Shown in pieces: positions 55,148 to 63,487 of a stretch of DNA of 64,000 nucleotides (position 1 is the stretch's first letter; every line of letters begins with the position of its first letter). This stretch comes from Clostridium oryzae (GTDB lineage: Bacteria > Bacillota > Clostridia > Clostridiales > Clostridiaceae): assembly GCF_002029235.1 (NCBI RefSeq), contig NZ_MZGV01000024.1:1-64000 (forward strand). The letters run 5' to 3'. A program made the translations under genes and the position numbers. Under the pieces are notes generated by a model that saw nothing but the letters and a program-made list of their open reading frames with translations, made no database searches and was not told the origin of the DNA.

Positions 55148-56461
55148 CTAAACTGCTTCAACTTCAGCCTTCTCAAGACTCTTTCCTTTAGTTTCCGGTA
55201 CCTTGTAATACACGAATACAAGAGCTGCTAAAGATAAAAATCCAAATACATAAAATGTATTAAAAGAAATAGCATTAAAAATACTTGGAAATATTGCTGT
55301 AAGTATGAAATTCATTGTATATTGACAAAATGTTATTATCCCGCAGCCTGCAGCTCTTACATGAAGCGGGAAAGCCTCTGGAACGTAAAGTCCATATACA
55401 GGTCCAAGCCCAACACTAAAAGCAAATATGTACACAAACACACATATAACATCTAAAACTCCATTAGTTGGAAACATACCTATAAGCACCAACGGAAATG
55501 TCTGCATAAGAAAGCTCGTCATAAGTAAAAATCTTCTTCCCTTTCTATCCACCAAAAATAAAGAGCAGAACGTTCCAATAACCAAGGCTATTCCAACTGA
55601 GATATCTGCAATAATAGATACATTATGCATATTTAAGTTCTTAAATACTATAGGAACATAGAATATTACCGCATTTATACCTGTAAATACCTGAAAGAAT
55701 GCCAGAACAAATACAATAGACACTTTAGATTTATAATATTTAAGTAAAACTGCGACGCCTGCATCTTTAGCCGAAAGACTTTTTTGCACTTCTAAAATTT
55801 CATTTTTCACTTCAGCTTCATTGCTCCTAATCTTTCTTAGGATACTTTTGGCCTTATCTATCTGTTTATCTCTTATAAGCCATCTTGGACTTGCAGGGCT
55901 CATTGCCATTCCTATTACGAATATGGCTGCTGGAACAGCACCTATTAATATTATGGCCTTCCAGTTACCAGTTTTAGTAAAATAGGCACCTGCAATGTAT
56001 GAAATAAATATTCCTACGTTAACACACAGTTGATACATAGAACCAGCTATTCCTCTTATATTTGCTGGAGCCAGTTCTACAATATATATAAGTGAGTACA
56101 TGTTGGCAACTCCAACTCCCAGCCCCAGTACAAATCTAAAAAATAAAAATACATTTGCTGATGGTGCCAGTGCACCGCCTATAGTACTTATGATAAATAT
56201 AATTCCAGCTATAACTAATAGTTTCTTTCTTTCAATCTTCTTTTCCAATATTGTTGAACCAATAATTGCAGGAAGTGCTCCAAGCATTACAAAACTACCA
56301 GCAAACCCTTGAAGTGTTGAACTCATCGCGAAGTCTTTTGTCATTGGAGGAAGTGCTAATGATATGCTCCCTACGGCATATCCATATAGAATTCCTGCTA
56401 AACTTCCGAAAAACAGAAAAATATAAATACTTTTTGATAAATTGTTACTACGACTACTCAT
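55148..56461 (-). CDS. Sugar porter family MFS transporter
   Basis: A 437-residue protein with ATG 56461 behind AAGGGGG. Twelve hydrophobic segments. VDRKGRRFLLM and the C-terminal PETKGKSLEKAE are sugar porter signatures, and RFVLGLGVGVANMYSLIYI is the loop 4/5 motif. It imports a monosaccharide or inositol-like compound by proton symport; the substrate is unknown, and fucose is not excluded since the fuc operon lacks a transporter, though it is 4.6 kb away. Single gene. Confidence 0.88.
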   Translation of the reverse strand: MSSRSNNLSKSIYIFLFFGSLAGILYGYAVGSISLALPPMTKDFAMSSTLQGFAGSFVMLGALPAIIGSTILEKKIERKKLLVIAGIIFIISTIGGALAPSANVFLFFRFVLGLGVGVANMYSLIYIVELAPANIRGIAGSMYQLCVNVGIFISYIAGAYFTKTGNWKAIILIGAVPAAIFVIGMAMSPASPRWLIRDKQIDKAKSILRKIRSNEAEVKNEILEVQKSLSAKDAGVAVLLKYYKSKVSIVFVLAFFQVFTGINAVIFYVPIVFKNLNMHNVSIIADISVGIALVIGTFCSLFLVDRKGRRFLLMTSFLMQTFPLVLIGMFPTNGVLDVICVFVYIFAFSVGLGPVYGLYVPEAFPLHVRAAGCGIITFCQYTMNFILTAIFPSIFNAISFNTFYVFGFLSLAALVFVYYKVPETKGKSLEKAEVEAV

Positions 56462-56501
56462 GTTGTCCCCCTTAATAAATTACTACGAATAATATTGCAA
56501 T

Positions 56502-56740
56502 GGTAGGAAGTGATTTCCGTCGGCTGGAAAATGCCTCCTCCAACCACTTCCTACCCTATGCCCTGACTCTTAATATTCACAAAGTGCTCTTATTATACTG
56601 CTTCTGTTGCCTTCTTATCTTAATTCACTAACTTCAAAATATTTTACTGTTTCTTTTTAACTTCTTCGTAAACACGCTGTATCGTTTATTATTTAATTCC
56701 CATCTTTCTTACTCTTTAGAGGTATAGCCTGATTTTAATG
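56502..56740. repeat. Modular repeat family A, copy 3 (blocks c-b)
   Basis: Hairpin GGTAGGAAGTG (56502-56512) / CACTTCCTACC (56545-56555) with the block c core CGGCTGGAAAATGCCTCCTC, followed directly by block b. Here the order is c then b, and block a is missing. The minus-strand frame of block b is broken by a base loss. Fills the gap between the sugar MFS and LTA-synthase-like genes. Confidence 0.75.
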
Positions 56741-58600
56741 AAGATTAATATGATAAAAGTAATCTGTCCTAATTATTTTATCCGCTACATCAAATGATTG
56801 CTTTATATGCTCTATATCCTTTTTACTCAGTTTGTCTGCTCCTAATATAGTACCATTAGCCAGCAATGCAAAACTCTTTTTCGTATTTAATAAATTTCTG
56901 CCCATAGTAGTGTTTTCATATTCTTTAGAATCAATTCCAAAAGTGTAGCAAAGTGTAGGCATTATATCTATCTGTCCGCCAATAGTTTTTACTTGTTCAG
57001 GCTTCATACCTTTACTATATAATATAAGCGGTATTCTGTATCCATTATCCCACCACTTTTTATAGGGTCTCATCTTTGTTATTTCATCACCATAGTATTT
57101 ATGTAAGCTTGTATGATCTCCATATATAGCAACTACAGTATTCTTCAGGAGTCCATTTTTATTCAATATATTGATAAAATTTCCTATCTGTGCATCTGCA
57201 TAATGAAAGCTCTGATAATACCTCCCCATATAAGTCTTACCAAAATCTGCAGGTATCTTCATTGTTTTCATGTCCTTTCGCATCTTAAACGGCATATGTG
57301 AAGTTGTCGTAACCTGAAAGCTGTAAAAGGGCTGAGGGGTCTTCATAACCATACCAGCAGTCTGAGTGAGAAACGATTTATCTGTAAGTCCCATCATATA
57401 AACATCCTTTTTGGGATATGTCTCCATGCCCCTAAATTTATCGAAGCCAAAATTGGTCAATGCATTTTCTACGTTCCAATAATAGCCATAGTCTGCATGA
57501 AACGCTCTAGTTGTATAATTCTCCTTTTTAAATAGACGAGCCAATGTATTATATTTATTATTAGGGAACCTGAAAAATGTGCTTCCCCTTCTTATAGGAT
57601 ATACAGAAGCATTAGTCATCAGATCAGAATCAGAACTGGTTCCATCATATACCTGTTCATTATAATTAGAAAAATATATGCTATTTTTTAAAAGTTTATT
57701 TAAGTTCGGCGTTATTTCCTGACCATTATAGCTGTGATTTAAAATGAAGTTTTCAAGAGATTCAACCTGTATTATTATCAGATTTTTTCCTTTGAATATT
57801 CCCTTATATTGGTTATCCGGCAAATTTTCATTCTTATACGCAAGCCAATTTCTAATTTCGTTTTTATCTTTTTTAGAAAGTGAGTATGGCATATTATCTT
57901 CTATAAACATAGAGGCATCATATACATGATAGCCAATAGGTGATAAATTTCTCATAGTCGAAAATGGTATCCACTGTGTCTTAAAAAGCATTGGTCCTTC
58001 ATATCCATTACCGTGAAAATCAAAAACAACATGAAAAAATAAAATTAGTATAAATGGGACTACAAACAATATACCAGCGGTTCCTTTAAACTTCTCCATA
58101 GCCTGATATCTTTTTGACATTCTTATTGCTGCTATAATCACAAATATATTATCAATTACGAAAAATATATCCACAGGTCTTGCTAAAGACATAATACCTT
58201 CAGATACATTATTAAGATTGCCTGTTTCACTAAGCGTATGTAGGCTTAAAAAAGCACTAAAACCTCTATAACACCACAAATCTCCTATTATAAGTATAGA
58301 AAACAATATATTTAGTATAACTAAACTCCACAAATGAGCCCTCTTTTTTAATAAGAAGGTTAAACTGATAATAATTATAGTAAACAGTATGTACACGTAG
58401 GAATTAAGCACAGCATACATGTCAATATGGGTAGTCAGCTTAGATGCCTTAGAGCTCTGCAGCACATTAATAAAAAGCTGATCCTTTATGAACATGAGTA
58501 TAAATACCGCCACTGCAATCCTATCATTTAATAAATACTTTATTCTTTCTTTAAATCTGATTTTTGAAAATATACCCTTCTTATTTTCCATTACCTCCAT
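56735..58600 (-). CDS. LTA synthase/phosphoglycerol transferase family protein
   Basis: A 621-residue protein; ATG 58600 follows AGGGGGA. Five membrane helices in about residues 30-205, then an extracellular sulfatase-like domain. VQVESLENFI-type motif (IIQVESLENF, metal Glu), YDGTSSDSDLM (nucleophile Thr), YGDHTSLHKYYGDE and FHADYGYYW match LtaS-like enzymes that transfer glycerol phosphate from phosphatidylglycerol onto lipoteichoic acid. Some relatives are alkaline-phosphatase-superfamily transferases with other substrates. The terminal 6 codons touch the repeat A copy. Confidence 0.88.
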   Translation of the reverse strand: MEVMENKKGIFSKIRFKERIKYLLNDRIAVAVFILMFIKDQLFINVLQSSKASKLTTHIDMYAVLNSYVYILFTIIIISLTFLLKKRAHLWSLVILNILFSILIIGDLWCYRGFSAFLSLHTLSETGNLNNVSEGIMSLARPVDIFFVIDNIFVIIAAIRMSKRYQAMEKFKGTAGILFVVPFILILFFHVVFDFHGNGYEGPMLFKTQWIPFSTMRNLSPIGYHVYDASMFIEDNMPYSLSKKDKNEIRNWLAYKNENLPDNQYKGIFKGKNLIIIQVESLENFILNHSYNGQEITPNLNKLLKNSIYFSNYNEQVYDGTSSDSDLMTNASVYPIRRGSTFFRFPNNKYNTLARLFKKENYTTRAFHADYGYYWNVENALTNFGFDKFRGMETYPKKDVYMMGLTDKSFLTQTAGMVMKTPQPFYSFQVTTTSHMPFKMRKDMKTMKIPADFGKTYMGRYYQSFHYADAQIGNFINILNKNGLLKNTVVAIYGDHTSLHKYYGDEITKMRPYKKWWDNGYRIPLILYSKGMKPEQVKTIGGQIDIMPTLCYTFGIDSKEYENTTMGRNLLNTKKSFALLANGTILGADKLSKKDIEHIKQSFDVADKIIRTDYFYHINLH

Positions 58601-58900
58601 AACATTTCTCCCCCTAAAAATATTTTATACCTTTGATTTTATAGGATTTATACACAAATATATTTCATATCCTCAGCTTTATATAAATAAGGATATAATG
58701 ACCAGAAAGCAATAATCGCATGCAGCAGTAAACTATTCAAATTTTTCTTACCGCAGTATATTGTAGCACAGCATAAATTACATATCAAACCTTTTCGACC
58801 AGTACCAATGTTATTCCACATATTCATATACATTCTGATTAAATCATTCTTTTCATTGTGTAGAAACTTTTTCAAATTTTTTTTCAAAAGCTATTGTATT
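58601..58900. other. Intergenic region upstream of the rubrerythrin promoter
   Basis: AT-rich, about 300 bp. A minus-strand open frame (58648-58887) lacks a ribosome site and starts with TTG, so no gene is called. Confidence 0.5.
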
Positions 58901-58901
58901 T

Positions 58902-58916
58902 TAATAATAATTATTA
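58902..58916 (+). promoter_or_regulatory. PerR-box candidate upstream of rubrerythrin
   Basis: TAATAATAATTATTA matches the TTATAATNATTATAA consensus at 12 of 14 defined positions and is an inverted repeat. It lies 82 bp before the rubrerythrin ATG. In clostridia, PerR represses reverse rubrerythrins (established for C. acetobutylicum); binding here is inferred. Confidence 0.5.
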
Positions 58917-58997
58917 TATAATAACTCTTGTAAGATAAATCAAACACAATATCAAATACATAAAAAGAAATATAAATTTGTTTGGGAGGAATTATTA

Positions 58998-59546
58998 ATG
59001 AAAAAATTTGTTTGTACAGTATGTGGTTATATTTATGAAGGAGATGCTGCACCTGAAAAATGTCCAGTTTGCGGTGCACCAGCTGATAAATTTATAGAAA
59101 AAGTTGAAGGCGAAATGACTTGGGCTGATCAGCACGTAATAGGAGTTGCTAAAGGCGTTGATCCAGAAGTAGTTGAAGGACTTAGAGCTAATTTTACTGG
59201 AGAATGCAGTGAAGTTGGAATGTATCTCGCTATGAGCAGACAGGCTGATAGAGAAGGGTATCCTGAAATTGCTGAAGCATATAAGAGAATAGCTTTCGAA
59301 GAAGCTGAACATGCATCTAAGTTTGCAGAAATGCTTGGAGAAGTTGTATGGGCTGATACTAAGAAGAACCTTCAGGCTAGAGTTGATGCTGAACAGGGTG
59401 CTTGTCAAGGTAAGAAGGACTTAGCAACTCTTGCTAAAAAATTGAATTATGATGCAATTCATGATACAGTACATGAGATGTGCAAAGATGAAGCAAGACA
59501 TGGTTGTGCATTCAAAGGATTATTAGATAGATATTTTGGTAAATAA
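58998..59546 (+). CDS. rbr: Reverse-type rubrerythrin
   Basis: A 182-residue protein with ATG 58998 behind GGGAGG. An N-terminal rubredoxin domain binds one iron (Cys6, Cys9, Cys22, Cys25: [22 protein letters not shown]), followed by a ferritin-like di-iron domain with [30 protein letters not shown] and [12 protein letters not shown]. The domain order is opposite to classical rubrerythrin. It reduces hydrogen peroxide using electrons from NADH through a rubredoxin reductase. Single gene with PerR-like site and palindromic terminator. Confidence 0.93.
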   Translation: MKKFVCTVCGYIYEGDAAPEKCPVCGAPADKFIEKVEGEMTWADQHVIGVAKGVDPEVVEGLRANFTGECSEVGMYLAMSRQADREGYPEIAEAYKRIAFEEAEHASKFAEMLGEVVWADTKKNLQARVDAEQGACQGKKDLATLAKKLNYDAIHDTVHEMCKDEARHGCAFKGLLDRYFGK

Positions 59547-59549
59547 ATA

Positions 59550-59578
59550 AAATGTCACGTGCCTGGCACGTGACATTT
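59550..59578. repeat. Palindrome family C, copy 2
   Basis: AAATGTCACGTGCC-T-GGCACGTGACATTT, perfect 14-bp arms, between convergent gene ends at 59546 and 59583; can terminate both. Confidence 0.85.
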
Positions 59579-59582
59579 AGAC

Positions 59583-59897
59583 TTATCTATTGTGTATATA
59601 TACCTCTACTGCCTCTTTTATGTGTTCTTTAGCATCCTCATCGCAAACTATGTTAAATGCATTTCCTACTATTTCTGAACTAAATTCTGTAAAACCTTGT
59701 GTATTTAAAAAGCTCTTTATGTCTTCTACTCTTTCTCCCTGCGCAACCAAGACCTTCTTACCAACATAATCATTATTTACATAAACATTATAAGAATCAT
59801 GCGCTGTCTTATAGTTATCTACTTCATCATGAAAATCGTTCCATATGAGCGGAAATCCCCAGGTTCCTCCAGGTCCAAAATTAAAATTAGTATACAT
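59583..59897 (-). CDS. Conserved-looking small protein of 104 residues, unknown
   Basis: ATG 59897 (MYTNFNFGPGGTWGFPLIW) has GAGG 11 nt upstream; the GTG three codons earlier overlaps that site. The first 20 residues are rich in Gly and aromatics. The rest has two beta-alpha segments (VYVNNDYVGKKVLVAQGERV, DIKSFLNTQGF, AFNIVCDEDAKEHIKEAVEVY), suggesting a small alpha/beta fold. I do not recognise a family. It has no signal peptide. Confidence 0.65.
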   Translation of the reverse strand: MYTNFNFGPGGTWGFPLIWNDFHDEVDNYKTAHDSYNVYVNNDYVGKKVLVAQGERVEDIKSFLNTQGFTEFSSEIVGNAFNIVCDEDAKEHIKEAVEVYIHNR

Positions 59898-60015
59898 ACC
59901 AACCACATCCTCATATTTTTATGTTATTAGTATGTATGAAAAAAATATTTTTTATTCAGTGATATTTTCTGATTGTTATACAATTAATATACTAATTTAA
60001 AAGAGTTACCCGCTC

Positions 60016-60654
60016 TTAAACAATTGGATGTCTTATTACTGTTTTTAGCTTCTCTGAGGACACTTTTCTTGGATCACTCAAATAGATTTCATGATGCTTT
60101 CTTTTTTCTGAAATATCGTTTTGATACCCTGCTTCAACAATAAATTCTTCTAGAACTTTTATCGTTGAGGGCTCGTCATCAAAAGAACCAATATGCATTA
60201 TCTGTGCACACTTTCCCTCATTAAAGACTTCAAGCCTTGCTAAGGATAAATCAAGATTGGGTTTCTTTTTAGTTAAGACCTTCTTCGCTGTTTCAAATAC
60301 TTCAACCGTTACAAAATTAGGTTGTCTTATCATTGATGTCCAACAAAATTCATCTTTATTCTTAATATGTATTCCATCAAATCTTTCACCATTAGTCCAC
60401 CATAAACCTTCCAGCGGTGGAACAACATATTCAAAATATCCATCTGGCTGCGTTCCGCTCATCTTGCTCATCTTTATTGAATACGAGAGGCCATATAGCA
60501 CTTCCATTGCATTTTTATATTCTTTGCAGGTATTAGGATTTCCTTTACCATCAATCATTATAAAAATTATTTCAGGCACATCAATAATCATTGGTTTTGT
60601 TTTAGGCATATATAATTCTTTAAATTCTTTTTTAAAATCAAATTTATCAGTCAT
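60016..60654 (-). CDS. GyrI-like small-molecule-binding protein
   Basis: A 212-residue protein with ATG 60654 behind GAGGAGGGG. It matches the duplicated-sheet GyrI-like (SOUL/AraC effector) domain: DVPEIIFIMIDGKGNPN, EYVVPPLEGLWW, QPNFVTVEVFE, CAQIMHIGSFDDEPSTI and HHEIYLSDPRKV. No DNA-binding domain is attached, so it is a stand-alone ligand-binding or hydrolytic GyrI-like protein (relatives sequester or hydrolyse toxins). Single gene. Confidence 0.85.
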   Translation of the reverse strand: MTDKFDFKKEFKELYMPKTKPMIIDVPEIIFIMIDGKGNPNTCKEYKNAMEVLYGLSYSIKMSKMSGTQPDGYFEYVVPPLEGLWWTNGERFDGIHIKNKDEFCWTSMIRQPNFVTVEVFETAKKVLTKKKPNLDLSLARLEVFNEGKCAQIMHIGSFDDEPSTIKVLEEFIVEAGYQNDISEKRKHHEIYLSDPRKVSSEKLKTVIRHPIV

Positions 60655-60734
60655 AATCTTATCCCCTCCTCAAATCTAGTATAAACCATCCCCTGCACAG
60701 GAATGTCAACATTATTTAAAAATCAAAAAAATAT

Positions 60735-60763
60735 AAATGTCACGTGCCTGGCACGTGACAATT
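60735..60763. repeat. Palindrome family C, copy 3
   Basis: TGTCACGTGCC-T-GGCACGTGACA with AAA and ATT flanks, 2-5 bp after the proB stop on the minus strand; likely works as the proB terminator. Confidence 0.85.
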
Positions 60764-60764
60764 C

Positions 60765-61541
60765 TTATTTACAATCAAAAAATGTACCAATATTCTCTCC
60801 GCTCAATATATTATTCAAAATATTAGGCGTAGAACCATGAGCAATAACCATAGCAGCTCCGGCATCATTTACTATCTTTGCAGCACTTAATTTAGTTTTC
60901 ATACCACCTGTACCAAGATTTGAGCCAGCTCCGCCGGCCAAAGCCTCTATATCATCCGTAACTTTTTCCACATATCCAATAAGTTTTGCATCTGGATTTT
61001 CATTTGGATTGCTGTCATATAATCCCTCAATATCAGTCATTATAATCAGCAAATCTCCCTCGACAAACCTACAGACATGAGCTGAAAGTGTATCATTGTC
61101 ACCTATTTTTATCTCTTCTGTGGTGATAGCATCATTTTCATTCACTATAGGTATAGCCTTATCCTCAATAATAGTCATAAAAGTATTTCTTGCATTAATT
61201 AATCTATCCTTATGCTCCATGTCTTCTTTTGTAATAAGTATTTGTGCTGTTATTTTTCCGTATTCGCCAAAAAATTTATCATACATATGCATTAACGTTA
61301 CTTGTCCAATAGCTGCACAAGCTTGTTTTTGTGGTATTGATTTTGGCTTTGACTTAAGTCCTAATCTTCCCATACCAGCAGCAATAGCTCCAGAGCTCAC
61401 CAATATAACATCAAGTCCGCTGTTATGCAGATCACTTAACTGTTTAACCAATCCATCTATGCATGACAAGTTAAGTAATCCATTGGGATGTGTAAGCGTA
61501 GATGATCCCACCTTTATTACCACCCTTTTAACAGAAGTCAT
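60765..61541 (-). CDS. proB: Glutamate 5-kinase, short form
   Basis: About 258 residues; ATG 61541 ([16 protein letters not shown]) has AAAGGA just upstream and fits the family start, so the 32-codon extension is rejected. It phosphorylates glutamate in proline synthesis. VKVGSSTL-type N-terminus, [22 protein letters not shown] and [18 protein letters not shown] are glutamate kinase motifs. It ends before where a PUA domain would start, so it is the PUA-less form. No proA is adjacent within the window. Confidence 0.93.
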   Translation of the reverse strand: MTSVKRVVIKVGSSTLTHPNGLLNLSCIDGLVKQLSDLHNSGLDVILVSSGAIAAGMGRLGLKSKPKSIPQKQACAAIGQVTLMHMYDKFFGEYGKITAQILITKEDMEHKDRLINARNTFMTIIEDKAIPIVNENDAITTEEIKIGDNDTLSAHVCRFVEGDLLIIMTDIEGLYDSNPNENPDAKLIGYVEKVTDDIEALAGGAGSNLGTGGMKTKLSAAKIVNDAGAAMVIAHGSTPNILNNILSGENIGTFFDCK

Positions 61542-61646
61542 GTATTCCTTTCTTCTCTCCATGATGTGTACAATCCTTTCAAAATTAATTACGGCAAAGG
61601 TTGGTTTTATGCGAAGTATAAATTTATTACTGACCATGATAAGATA

Positions 61647-61866
61647 AAAGAGTAAAGAGAAGAGAGAAAAGTGAAGGAAGAAATTCTGCTGTGCAGAATT
61701 TCTGAGAATTTTAATCTGATAATCAACAGAAAACTTTTTAAACTAAAACTATACATAATATTACACAAGGATTATCAAAATAATTAGGAGTCTCTATACA
61801 ATCAAAATTCAGCATGGCTGAATTTTAACCTTCACTTTACTCTTTACTCTTTTCTCTTTACTCTTA
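61647..61866. repeat. Repeat family B, full copy (miniature inverted-repeat element)
   Basis: A purine tract (61647-61677), hairpin AGAAATTCTGC/GCAGAATTTCT (61679-61703), AT-rich spacer, hairpin AAAATTCAGC/GCTGAATTTT (61804-61826), pyrimidine tract (61829-61866). The unit of about 220 bp is symmetrical overall, the clearest copy of the family. Confidence 0.75.
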
Positions 61867-61873
61867 TACCTAA

Positions 61874-61918
61874 TTAATGCACTTTCTCTAAACTATTCCG
61901 TCTAGAGCATTTAATTCG
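61874..61918. repeat. Repeat family D, copy 1 (downstream of argH)
   Basis: 45 bp beginning TTAATGCACTTTCTCT and containing CTATTCCGTCTAGAGCATTTA; 43 of 45 bases match 63359-63403. AATGC and GCATT at its ends can pair. It lies 14 bp after the argH stop. Confidence 0.85.
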
Positions 61919-61931
61919 CAATATCCTTATA

Positions 61932-63251
61932 TTACAATACTATTTCCTTCTTAATGCCTTTCTTCAGTATATTCTTATACTCAATATACTCGTAAATTCC
62001 CTTATCAAAGAGTCCACTGAACTTATTAAACTCCTCCATGCTTAAGGATAAAATATCCTTTCCGTTATCCTCACAGAAAATTACTATCTCTCCTACAACC
62101 TTATGAGCATCTCTAAATGCCATACCCTTACAAACTAAATAGTCTGCAACTTCAGTAGCATTTAAAAAGCCTTCACTTACCGCTTTCTCCATTTTATCAT
62201 GATTTACGGTCAATGTCTTTATTACTTCATTCATTATTTTTAAACAGGACAAAACTGTATTAACAGCATCGAAAAAATTCTCTTTATCTTCCTGCATATC
62301 CTTGTTATATGCCAAAGGAATTCCCTTTAATACAGTAAGTAATGCCATTAAAGAACCATACACCCTTCCAGTTTTTCCTCTAATAAGCTCTACCGCATCC
62401 GGATTTTTCTTTTGAGGCATTATGCTGCTGCCTGTAGAATATTCATCACTCATTGTAACGAAATTAAATTCTTTGCTGCTCCATAATATCAATTCTTCGC
62501 TGAGTCTGCTTAAATGCATCATTATTATCGAAAAATCAGATAATAATTCTACCAGATAGTCTCTGTCACTTACACCGTCAAGAAAATTATCTACCTGTTT
62601 CTTAAATCCAAGCTTTTCTGCAGTAAACACTCTATCTATATCATAGGTTGTGCCAGCTAAAGCACCACAGCCAAGAGGACTCTCATTCATGATTTCCATC
62701 GTATTTTCAATTCGTCTTCTATCTCTTAAAAGCATATTAACATAAGCAAGAAGATGGTATCTGAAGGTTACTACCTGAGCTCTCTGAAGATGAGTATAGC
62801 CTGGCATTATATATTCATTTTCATTACCTTTTTCTTTTAACGTATTTATAAGTTTATCTATACTTTCAATGATTTCATATGCTTTTTTTCTAGCATATAA
62901 TCTAGTGTCCACTGCTACTTGATCATTCCTGCTTCTGGCAGTATGAAGTCTTTTCCCGGCTTCTCCCACCCTCTGTGTAAGATTCAACTCTACAAAGCTA
63001 TGTATGTCTTCATAGTCTCCTTCAATTAACAGCTTTCCGCTTTGTATATCGTCATATATACTCTGAAGTCCTTGTGTTATAGCCTTATAGTCCTCTTCAG
63101 ATATTATGCCGCATTTATAAAGCATTTCACAGTGAGCAAAGCTGCCTTTTATATCTTCCTCATACATTACCTTATCAAAGCTTAATGATGAATTAAAATC
63201 CTCCATAAGCTTATTTTCATTTTCCTTAAACCTGCCGCCCCATAATTTCAT
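61932..63251 (-). CDS. argH: Argininosuccinate lyase
   Basis: A 439-residue enzyme with ATG 63251 behind AAAGGAAG. It splits argininosuccinate to arginine and fumarate, the last step of arginine synthesis. MKLWGGRFKENENKLMEDFN is the family N-terminus and TGSSIMPQKKNPD the fumarase-superfamily signature; the catalytic Ser is in this loop. MPGYTHLQRAQ supplies the His. It follows argG in the same direction. Confidence 0.97.
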   Translation of the reverse strand: MKLWGGRFKENENKLMEDFNSSLSFDKVMYEEDIKGSFAHCEMLYKCGIISEEDYKAITQGLQSIYDDIQSGKLLIEGDYEDIHSFVELNLTQRVGEAGKRLHTARSRNDQVAVDTRLYARKKAYEIIESIDKLINTLKEKGNENEYIMPGYTHLQRAQVVTFRYHLLAYVNMLLRDRRRIENTMEIMNESPLGCGALAGTTYDIDRVFTAEKLGFKKQVDNFLDGVSDRDYLVELLSDFSIIMMHLSRLSEELILWSSKEFNFVTMSDEYSTGSSIMPQKKNPDAVELIRGKTGRVYGSLMALLTVLKGIPLAYNKDMQEDKENFFDAVNTVLSCLKIMNEVIKTLTVNHDKMEKAVSEGFLNATEVADYLVCKGMAFRDAHKVVGEIVIFCEDNGKDILSLSMEEFNKFSGLFDKGIYEYIEYKNILKKGIKKEIVL

Positions 63252-63358
63252 AATATACTTCCTTTCAATAATCTATATATATTGCGAACCAAGAAAATGC
63301 ATTAAATGAAGATAATATTTAACAGTTAGTGTATGCTTTAAATGGGTAAGAGAAAAGT

Positions 63359-63403
63359 TTAATGCACTTTCTCTTAACTATTCCGTCTAGAGCATTTAGT
63401 TCG
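63359..63403. repeat. Repeat family D, copy 2 (downstream of argG)
   Basis: TTAATGCACTTTCTCTTAAC followed by TATTCCGTCTAGAGCATTTA; differs from copy 1 at two bases. It lies between argG and argH, 85 bp after the argG stop. Confidence 0.85.
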
Positions 63404-63432
63404 TCTTTTATTTAATGGTTATTATCTATAAA

Positions 63433-63479
63433 ATATCTCATCAAGTAAAACAATTCAATGGCTTTACCTGATGAGATAT
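63433..63479 (-). terminator. Terminator after argG
   Basis: ATATCTCATCAAGTAAA (63433-63449) and TTTACCTGATGAGATAT (63463-63479), one mismatch in 17 bp, 9 bp past the argG stop. It separates argG and argH transcription at least partly. Confidence 0.8.
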
Positions 63480-63487
63480 AAAAATTC

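Noticed and set aside
58648-58887. Minus-strand frame of 79 codons with several cysteines upstream of rubrerythrin
   Set aside because: Starts with TTG in an A-run, has no ribosome site, and its composition looks like AT-rich noncoding DNA.
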